DNA from: Hyphomonadaceae bacterium
Lineage (GTDB): Bacteria > Pseudomonadota > Alphaproteobacteria > Caulobacterales > Aquidulcibacteraceae
Length of the DNA stretch: 64,000 nucleotides
Direction: 5' to 3'
Assembly: GCA_019753105.1 (NCBI GenBank)
Contig: JAIELJ010000003.1
Location: 124,001-188,000 of the forward strand
Part shown: one piece after another, positions 57,593-64,000 of the stretch
How positions within the stretch are numbered: the stretch's first letter is position 1
Layout of the letters: every line of letters starts with the position of its first letter
The notes under the pieces: generated by a model
The model's database searches: none
What the model was told of the DNA's origin: nothing
Seen by the model: only the letters and a program-made list of their open reading frames with translations
Made by a program: the position numbers and the translations under genes

Positions 57593-57744
57593 GCGGACGA
57601 GCCTAGGCCTTTGCCCGAGTCCACGCACCCCCCGTGGATGCATGCCCGGTAACGCACCTTGGCGCGCGAAACGCTGCTGTTGCTTGCGCCGCCACGCGCG
57701 CAGGCGTTGGCGGCTGTGAGGAAAGTGCCTAAGGTCGCGCCAGC

Positions 57745-58554
57745 ATGAACGATCAGGCCCCCCCAACCGATCCCATCGACGCGATTCGCGGCGAGATTGA
57801 CGCTGTCGATAAGTCGTTGCTGACGCTGTTCGCGCAACGCTTGCAGCTCGCCGAAAAGCTCGCCAGCAATAAAGGCGAAAGCGGCCTGCCTATTCGATCC
57901 GGACGCGAAGTGGCCCTTCTGCGCCGCCTGATTGCGGAGGCCCCGGCGCCGCTCGAGAAGGAGCTGGTGGTTGAGCTTTGGCGCGCTCTGATTGGCGCGA
58001 GCCTGCGCCGCCAGAAGATCATCGACGTCGTCGTCGGCGGCGGCCGCAGTGATCCGACGCGTCTCTTCGATGTGGCGCGCCGTCATTTCGGCGCCAGAAC
58101 GCGCATTCAGCATGTCGGCGAGCCGCAGGTCGCGCTGCAGAAGGCTGCGGAGAACCCCCAGACGATGGTGGCGGTGACGCCCTGGCCGGCGGCGCCGGGT
58201 GTCGGCGCGTGGTGGCCGGCGCTTTCGGAGCGGCGCTTTCACGATCTCCACCTGATTGCGGGCTTGCCTCTGATCGGCGCCGGAACGGACGATCCCGAAG
58301 CGTGCGTCTTCGCGTCAGGCCAAACCGATCCGGCAGGCCGCGATTTCACGCTCATCCTCGCGTTCGATCCACATCACCGCGTGCAACGCGCGCTCAACGA
58401 GACGGGGCTCACCGGCAAGGAAGTGGCGCGTTCGGAGCCGCGCGTCCTGCTGCGCATCGAGGAATTTGTGGCGATCAATGATCCCCGCGCCGCGGCGTTG
58501 AACAGCCACGGCCTTGAGTCCGCGCGCGTGCTCGGCTCTTACGCGCGCGTTTGA
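57745..58554 (+). CDS. Chorismate mutase-domain protein
   Basis: DPIDAIRGEIDAVDKSLLTLFAQRLQLAEKLASNKGESGLPIRSGREVALLRRL plus C-terminal domain. Confidence 0.88.
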   Translation: MNDQAPPTDPIDAIRGEIDAVDKSLLTLFAQRLQLAEKLASNKGESGLPIRSGREVALLRRLIAEAPAPLEKELVVELWRALIGASLRRQKIIDVVVGGGRSDPTRLFDVARRHFGARTRIQHVGEPQVALQKAAENPQTMVAVTPWPAAPGVGAWWPALSERRFHDLHLIAGLPLIGAGTDDPEACVFASGQTDPAGRDFTLILAFDPHHRVQRALNETGLTGKEVARSEPRVLLRIEEFVAINDPRAAALNSHGLESARVLGSYARV

Positions 58555-59477
58555 CCATGTATGTCGTGTTCGAACGCATCGCCGTCATCGGCATTGGCCT
58601 GATCGGCTCATCGATCGCACTTGCCGCGCGCGAAAGCGGGGCTGCGCGTGCGATCGCGCTTTACGATGCTGATCCGGCGGTGCGCCAACGCGCGCGCGAG
58701 TTGTCTCTCGGCGAAGTGTTCGATGATGCCGCTGAGGCAGTGAAGCACGCTGATCTCGTCGTGCTCTGCGTGCCGGTTGGCGCGATGGCGGCAGCCGCTG
58801 AGTCGTGCAAGCCCGGCATGAAGATCGGTGCGATCGTCACAGACGTTGGCTCAGTGAAGCAGGCGGTCGTCGATGGCGTAGGCGCGTTGTTGCCGACTTA
58901 CGTCTACTTCATTCCGGGCCACCCCATCGCGGGTACGGAGCGCTCCGGGCCGGACGCTGGCTTTGCCGCGCTCTTTCACAATCGCTGGCATATTCTGACC
59001 CCGCTGCCGGGCGATGAGCGGGAAGCGTACGCCGCTGCTGTGACGCAGTTGGAAGAGTTTTGGCGCGGGCTTGGCGCGCAGGTCGAGCGCATGGCGCCGG
59101 ATCGTCACGACGTGGTGCTCGCCGTCACCAGCCACTTGCCGCACTTGATCGCGTTTAACATCGTCGCGATGGCCGAGGATCTGGAGAGCGTTACCGAGAG
59201 TGAAGTGGTGAAGTACTCTGCTTCAGGCTTTCGTGACTTCACCCGCATCGCCGCGTCTGATCCTACCATGTGGCGCGACGTGTTCTTGAACAACAAGGAA
59301 GCGGTGCTCGAAGTGCTCGGCCGTTTCTCTGAAGATCTCGCAGCACTTCAGCGCGCGATCCGTTGGGGCGAGGGCGATGCGCTTTACGCGCTCTTCGATC
59401 GCGCCCGCCGCATGCGCCGCGAGGTGATCGAGGCGGGGCAAGATACGCCCGCGCCGAACTGGGGGCGGGAGAATTAG
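58551..59477 (+). CDS. Prephenate/arogenate dehydrogenase
   Basis: IAVIGIGLIGSSIALAARESG; TDVGSVKQAVVDGV; FIPGHPIAGTERSGPDAGFAALF. Confidence 0.93.
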   Translation: MTMYVVFERIAVIGIGLIGSSIALAARESGAARAIALYDADPAVRQRARELSLGEVFDDAAEAVKHADLVVLCVPVGAMAAAAESCKPGMKIGAIVTDVGSVKQAVVDGVGALLPTYVYFIPGHPIAGTERSGPDAGFAALFHNRWHILTPLPGDEREAYAAAVTQLEEFWRGLGAQVERMAPDRHDVVLAVTSHLPHLIAFNIVAMAEDLESVTESEVVKYSASGFRDFTRIAASDPTMWRDVFLNNKEAVLEVLGRFSEDLAALQRAIRWGEGDALYALFDRARRMRREVIEAGQDTPAPNWGREN

Positions 59478-60478
59478 TAAACCGGCGGCAGCGTCCGCAC
59501 GGGCAAGCCCTCGATCCGCAACACGCCATCATGCGCGCTGATGTCGAGCGTGATTTCATCGCCGCTGACCACGTATCCCGCTGCGAGCAACCCCAAGGCG
59601 CGCCGCGCGCTATCGTCGATGTTTGGCCCCTGCGCGATGGCGTTGATCACGGGGGCAGGTCGTTCGACCGGCAACACTAAACGGCCGGCGAGCCGGCGCT
59701 GATCATCAAGCCCGCCATCGCCTGATCCTTGCGTCTCAAGCGGCCCCCAAGTTAGCGCAAGCGCCTCGAAGCGGAGCTGGCCTCCAGCTTCGCGCCAGGC
59801 GCCGAGCGGATCGCCCGGCGCTGCACGCAGAAGCGACGCGCCTTCGCTGACCACGATTGCGGCGCGCATGACGGGAACCTCAAGCCCAAAACTCTCGAAG
59901 CCGCGCACATCGCGCGGGAGTGTCAGCCCTTGAGCATCAAACGCGAGCTGATACTCGCCCGCTTGCCTTGGATCAGGTCGCGCATTGGCAACAATCTTGG
60001 TCGCGCGGAGCACGCCTTCTTCCGCCGGATCGTCAAGCACGAGGTTATCGGCCTCGATGCCGGCGACGGCGAGGCGTCCGTTGCTCATGCGGAGGCTCGC
60101 GATCAGCGCATCCGCCGTGACGTTAGTGACTTTGCCTTCACCGTGCGCGACGGCGATCGGTGCGTTGGCTTCGAAAATGATGTGCTGGGGATTGAGCACG
60201 GAGATGTGCAGATCGGCGTTGTCGGTGCTCAAGCCCCAACCGCCATTAGCGGGGCGATATGAAACGCCCTGCAATTCGAGACGCATGAGAACGGGGAAAC
60301 CGTGACGCACAATGCGTTCAACCGAGGCTGATGAGCCGGCTGCGTTTTGCGACGCGACCCACGCATTGATGCGGTTCTCAGCCGTGTTGGCGACGATGTG
60401 CCAGTACGCAATCCAGCCGAGTGCGGCGAGGATGAACAAGGTCCAGGGAACAACCAGCCAAAGCGTGCGCGACTTCAT
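59474..60478 (-). CDS. DUF2125 domain-containing protein
   Basis: N-terminal TM then AENRINAWVASQNAAGSSASVERIVRHGFPVLMRLELQGVSYR. Confidence 0.85.
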   Translation of the reverse strand: MKSRTLWLVVPWTLFILAALGWIAYWHIVANTAENRINAWVASQNAAGSSASVERIVRHGFPVLMRLELQGVSYRPANGGWGLSTDNADLHISVLNPQHIIFEANAPIAVAHGEGKVTNVTADALIASLRMSNGRLAVAGIEADNLVLDDPAEEGVLRATKIVANARPDPRQAGEYQLAFDAQGLTLPRDVRGFESFGLEVPVMRAAIVVSEGASLLRAAPGDPLGAWREAGGQLRFEALALTWGPLETQGSGDGGLDDQRRLAGRLVLPVERPAPVINAIAQGPNIDDSARRALGLLAAGYVVSGDEITLDISAHDGVLRIEGLPVRTLPPVY

Positions 60479-61203
60479 TGCGCTACGGTGCGACGCTTGT
60501 CCGGCGGCAGCAAGGCCTGACTTTCGCTTTCGAGAACGCGTTCGAGTTCCCGCATGAATTCATCGCGCGGCAGGCCTGCGGGAATCGGCGGCAGCACCTT
60601 GAACGTCACATGCCCCGGCGAACGCATGATGCCTTTGGGCTTCCAGATGAGGCCGGTGTTGAGCGCAACTGGCGTCACGGGAATGTTCAAGTCTTTGTAC
60701 ATCGCCGCGATGCCCGGCTTGTAGTCCGGCGGCGCATCGATCTCCTGGCGCGTGCCTTCCGGGAAGATCAGTACCTGACCGCCGCGCGCCACCGCTTCGC
60801 GCGCGCCACGCACCAAGCTCTTCAACGCCTTGGCGTGGCCGCTACGGTCGACACCAATCTGGTTCTTCTTCAGATACGCGCCCATGACTGGCGTGTTGCC
60901 GAGTTCTTGTTTGTAGACGTACGTCGCGCGCGGCAGGAACAAGGCCGGCACGATGGTGTCGAGCGCCGATTGATGCTTCATCGCGATCAGCGCGCCGCCT
61001 TGCGGCACGTTCTCGAGGCCTTCGAAGCTCACGGTGGCGCCGACGATCCAGCGCAAGCCCCAAAGCGTCGCGCGGCCCCATGAGCGCAGCGCCACCCAAA
61101 CGTAGCGATCGTCCATCAGCACGAACGGCCACAGGCTCAAGCCAACCACCGCCATCGAAGCGTAGAGCCAGATGACGAAGATAATCGAACGGATCAGTCT
61201 CAT
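60475..61203 (-). CDS. 1-acyl-sn-glycerol-3-phosphate acyltransferase family
   Basis: MKHQSALDTIVPALFLPRATYVYKQELGNTPVMGAYLKKNQIGVDRSG; LIFPEGTRQE. Confidence 0.93.
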   Translation of the reverse strand: MRLIRSIIFVIWLYASMAVVGLSLWPFVLMDDRYVWVALRSWGRATLWGLRWIVGATVSFEGLENVPQGGALIAMKHQSALDTIVPALFLPRATYVYKQELGNTPVMGAYLKKNQIGVDRSGHAKALKSLVRGAREAVARGGQVLIFPEGTRQEIDAPPDYKPGIAAMYKDLNIPVTPVALNTGLIWKPKGIMRSPGHVTFKVLPPIPAGLPRDEFMRELERVLESESQALLPPDKRRTVAQ

Positions 61204-61817
61204 ACGGGGGCGGCCGCCTCGTCCTCGGATTTGCCGAGGTTCAATACAGCCTCGCGCCCGCGGATGACGAGATATTTTACGTATTCGGCGCCAATGCGCG
61301 ATGCCGCGCCCAGGTCGCTGCGCCAAAGCACCGGATCAGTCCAACGCGTGCGCACCGGATAGGGCACGATCTCGACCTCCGGCAGCGCCAGCGAAAGCTC
61401 CGCGTGCGAGCGCGGCATGTGATAATCGTCGGTGACGAGGATGAGCCGGCGGTAATTGCGCTCGCGCGCCCAGGCCGCTGTTTCAGCGGCGTTGCCCAAC
61501 GTATCTTCCGCGCCGCGGCCGAGGTCGATGCAGCACTCGGCCAGTTGCGGATCAACATTGAGCGCCGCGTCCAGCAGCTCCTCGTCGGTCACGATACGAT
61601 TGACGCCAGAAATCAGCAGCCGCTCGCCTTTGCGTTCTTCCAACAAGCGCACGCCGGTCGATAAGCGCTCCAGCGAGCCGCCTGTGAGCGCGACGATGCC
61701 ATCGGCGCGCTCCGGCTCTTCAGCCAGCACCCGCACGCGCTCCGCGAAATTCCAGAAGCCAAGCACAAAAGCGATCGCGCCAATGATGATCGCCCACGTG
61801 AGCAGCCTGCCCATCAC
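61200..61817 (-). CDS. YdcF/DUF218-family protein
   Basis: DGIVALTGGSLERLSTGVRLLEERKGERLLISGVN; RLILVTDDYHMPRSHAELSLALP. Confidence 0.9.
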   Translation of the reverse strand: MMGRLLTWAIIIGAIAFVLGFWNFAERVRVLAEEPERADGIVALTGGSLERLSTGVRLLEERKGERLLISGVNRIVTDEELLDAALNVDPQLAECCIDLGRGAEDTLGNAAETAAWARERNYRRLILVTDDYHMPRSHAELSLALPEVEIVPYPVRTRWTDPVLWRSDLGAASRIGAEYVKYLVIRGREAVLNLGKSEDEAAAPV

Positions 61818-62662
61818 CCGAGCCTCGCCGCCTGCGCGTGGAAATAGCCCGCTGCTGCGCGCGCGCCTGCGCCCGCGGCAATCGCTGCAACGAGCGGTGC
61901 GGCCGCAATAGGCACGAGATCGACGGGAAGAATCATGCGCTGCAGAGCATCGAAGCTAATCCCGGGAATGACCAGCAGCAGCACGATTAAGCCTGCGACA
62001 CCTGCAAGCACGCCGCCGATCAAGCCGGCGTATAAGCCCATCACGGCCGCCTCATCGGCGACGCGTCCTGCGGCTTGGCTTCGCGTTGCGCCGAGATCGC
62101 ACATCACCGTCACCATTTCGCGCCGGCGCGCAGCAAGACCGCGCGCAGCAAGCGAGACGATGATCGCCATGATCAGCGCGAACGCGATCGAGCCCCAAAA
62201 GGCGGCGTTGCGAACGCGCCCTGCCAGTCCGGCGCCCGCGCCTTCGTTCGGCGCTTCGATGACTTCGGCGGTCACGCCGCCTTGAGCGAGAGCGGCGACC
62301 AGGTCGCCCGCAGTATCGACGTACGGGGCTGCGGGGGCCAACTCCACTTCGATGAGCCGGATTTCGGGCAGGTCTTCGGCGCGCACCTCGCCGCCAAGCA
62401 AGGCGGCGGCGCGGCCAGCCGTCATGGGCGCCGCAGAGACGACCTGTTGAGCCTGCGAAAGCGCCAGTTCAGCGGCCGCAATGCCGGAAGCGCCCTCCGG
62501 CGCGACCACCCGCACAATCGCGTAGTTTGAGCGAGCGGCCTCGTAATCCGCCGCCACCCGGTCGACGCCGCGCGCGGCCAGACCCGCAGCCACGGCGGCG
62601 AAGGCGGCGAAAACGAGCGTCCAGAAGAGAGCGCGCTCCACGCCCGCAAAGGCGTTGATCAT
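61814..62662 (-). CDS. ftsX: FtsX-like cell division permease
   Basis: Four hydrophobic segments; partner of adjacent FtsE-like ATPase. Confidence 0.85.
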   Translation of the reverse strand: MINAFAGVERALFWTLVFAAFAAVAAGLAARGVDRVAADYEAARSNYAIVRVVAPEGASGIAAAELALSQAQQVVSAAPMTAGRAAALLGGEVRAEDLPEIRLIEVELAPAAPYVDTAGDLVAALAQGGVTAEVIEAPNEGAGAGLAGRVRNAAFWGSIAFALIMAIIVSLAARGLAARRREMVTVMCDLGATRSQAAGRVADEAAVMGLYAGLIGGVLAGVAGLIVLLLVIPGISFDALQRMILPVDLVPIAAAPLVAAIAAGAGARAAAGYFHAQAARLG

Positions 62663-63396
62663 TCGTAGGCCTCCGTCTCTTCGGAGGCTGTTTGTTTCAC
62701 CAGCGAGAGCCGGCCGCGCTCCATGCGCCAGTGCGAGAGCGGGGCGCAATCGGCCAGCGACTCGTCCTGGCTCGCCACCACGACTCCAGCGCCAACCCGG
62801 CGCATCTCAGCCAACAGCCGCACGATGCGGCGGCCATCGGCCGGCGACATGCCCGCGGTCGGGTCGTCAGCAAGAATGAGCGCGGGCTTGGAGGCGAGCG
62901 CGCGCGCTATGGCAGCCCGATGCCGTTCCGCACCCGAAAGTTTTTCGATGGTGAGATCGGCAGCGTCAGTCAGGCCGACGAATTCCACAAGTTCTCGCAC
63001 ATCGTCGATGTAATCCCGAGGCTTCAGGCCCGCCAAACGGAGTGGCATCGCGATGTTGTCGAAGGCCGTCCAGTTCTCGATGAACGTTGGATTTTCAGCG
63101 ACATAGCCGATGCGCTTCTTCAAGTTCGCGCGGGTCCGCGCGGTCGCGCGCGCGATGTCATGGCCGAGAATTACACATCGTCCAGAACGGGGCTCGAGCG
63201 CTAGGCGTAGCAAGTGCGTGAACGTAGTCTTACCTGCAGCGGCGGGACCAGTAATAAGCGCGACCTCACCGGCGCGCGCTTCGAACTCGATCCCAAACAA
63301 TACAGTCGCGGTCTTATAACCCGCGTCCACGCCAGAAAGGCGGGCGAGCACACCTCGCTCTAGGAGGTCCTGTTCGGGGGTGGTCGCACGGGCCAT
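62659..63396 (-). CDS. ftsE: FtsE-like ABC ATPase
   Basis: P-loop GPAAAGKTTF, signature KLSGAERHRAAIARAL, Walker B LILADDPTAGMSP. Confidence 0.88.
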   Translation of the reverse strand: MARATTPEQDLLERGVLARLSGVDAGYKTATVLFGIEFEARAGEVALITGPAAAGKTTFTHLLRLALEPRSGRCVILGHDIARATARTRANLKKRIGYVAENPTFIENWTAFDNIAMPLRLAGLKPRDYIDDVRELVEFVGLTDAADLTIEKLSGAERHRAAIARALASKPALILADDPTAGMSPADGRRIVRLLAEMRRVGAGVVVASQDESLADCAPLSHWRMERGRLSLVKQTASEETEAYE

Positions 63397-63460
63397 GACT
63401 GGACAAGCCGAATAGAATCAATGCACCGGATGGTACTGGGCTAATGGGCGTATCGTTAAC

Positions 63461-64000
63461 ATGATCCTGACCTGCACGTCTTGTTCGACAAGATACTACG
63501 CAGATGACGCAGCGGTCGGTCCGACGGGCCGTACTGTTCGCTGCGCCGCATGCGGGTTCTCCTGGTTTGCCGAACCGCAGCTTGAGCTGCGGACCCAAGC
63601 CGTTGCCGCCCCTGCGGAAACCCGCGCTGAAGCCGCTCCGGCACAAGAACCTCTGACACGTGAACGTGTCGAAAGATTGCGCCGCGCCGCCGAACAGCCG
63701 GGACCGGCGCCGTCTGCCGCGGCTAAATTCCGCGCCCAACAGGCCGAGCGCATGCGCCGTGAGCGCGCCCGCGCCGCCCTGGTCGTCTGGGGCGCCACCG
63801 GCGCTGCCCTGGCCGCCTCGGCGACTGGCATGGTCGCCTTCCGTCAGGACGTCGCCGAATTGTGGCCGCGCTCTGCCAGCGCGTTTGCCGCGCTCGGCTT
63901 GGACGTGAACGTCTATGGCCTCGAGTTCAACGACCTCGCCGTCGAGCGCGATTTCGATGGCGCGACGCCGATCCTTTTGGTCAGCGGCGAAGTCCGCAAC
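63461..64000 (+). CDS. MJ0042-type zinc-ribbon protein (partial, runs off window end)
   Basis: MILTCTSCSTRYYADDAAVGPTGRTVRCAACGFSWFAEP, then TM VVWGATGAALAASATGMVAF; reads open to base 64000; not in ORF track. Confidence 0.88.
   Translation, partial: MILTCTSCSTRYYADDAAVGPTGRTVRCAACGFSWFAEPQLELRTQAVAAPAETRAEAAPAQEPLTRERVERLRRAAEQPGPAPSAAAKFRAQQAERMRRERARAALVVWGATGAALAASATGMVAFRQDVAELWPRSASAFAALGLDVNVYGLEFNDLAVERDFDGATPILLVSGEVRN

Noticed and set aside
57593-57744. Possible SAM-II/SAM-type riboswitch upstream of metX
   Set aside because: Looked for the SAM-II pattern and pseudoknot sequences by eye; nothing convincing, only short GC hairpins. An Infernal search would be decisive.

Overview
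This 64 kb, high-GC window looks like an alphaproteobacterial (Caulobacterales/Hyphomonadaceae-like) chromosome; the taxonomy is inferred from gene content only. The core is ordinary: a MacA/MacB/TolC-type efflux operon, FAD-lactone oxidase, DSD1-family enzyme, M20 peptidase, hybrid histidine kinase, threonine aldolase, K+/H+ antiporter, class I LysRS, VWA lipoprotein, PyrD, MlaC/MlaA, ArsR-methyltransferase + MetF + split MetH, M16 peptidase, GloB, PII, DUF885, an ECF sigma/ChrR locus with DUF1365 and COG2907-type genes, DUF2235, MetW/MetX, chorismate mutase/prephenate dehydrogenase, and a PlsC/YdcF/FtsX/FtsE cluster. Two mobile elements stand out. (1) A ~6.9 kb integrated element (about 5094-12076) sits in the 5' half of a tRNA-Gly(CCC) gene, bounded by 37-bp perfect direct repeats. 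It carries a tyrosine integrase, an AlpA-like HTH, a small HUH/YxxK Rep-like protein, a serine recombinase and three uncharacterised membrane proteins. (2) A 3.4 kb IS1595-like element (21352-24757) with passenger genes interrupts a family-2 glycosyltransferase gene, with matching termini and a 7/8-bp target duplication. It contains four copies of an 18-bp palindrome, GGTGTC-N6-GACACC (one copy A/T at its outer bases), one inside each terminus and one over each -10 element of a compact divergent promoter between the transposase and a DUF6471-like gene. This looks like a self-encoded regulatory circuit and is the most interesting signal in the window. All calls come from reading the sequence by eye; no database or structure searches were run.
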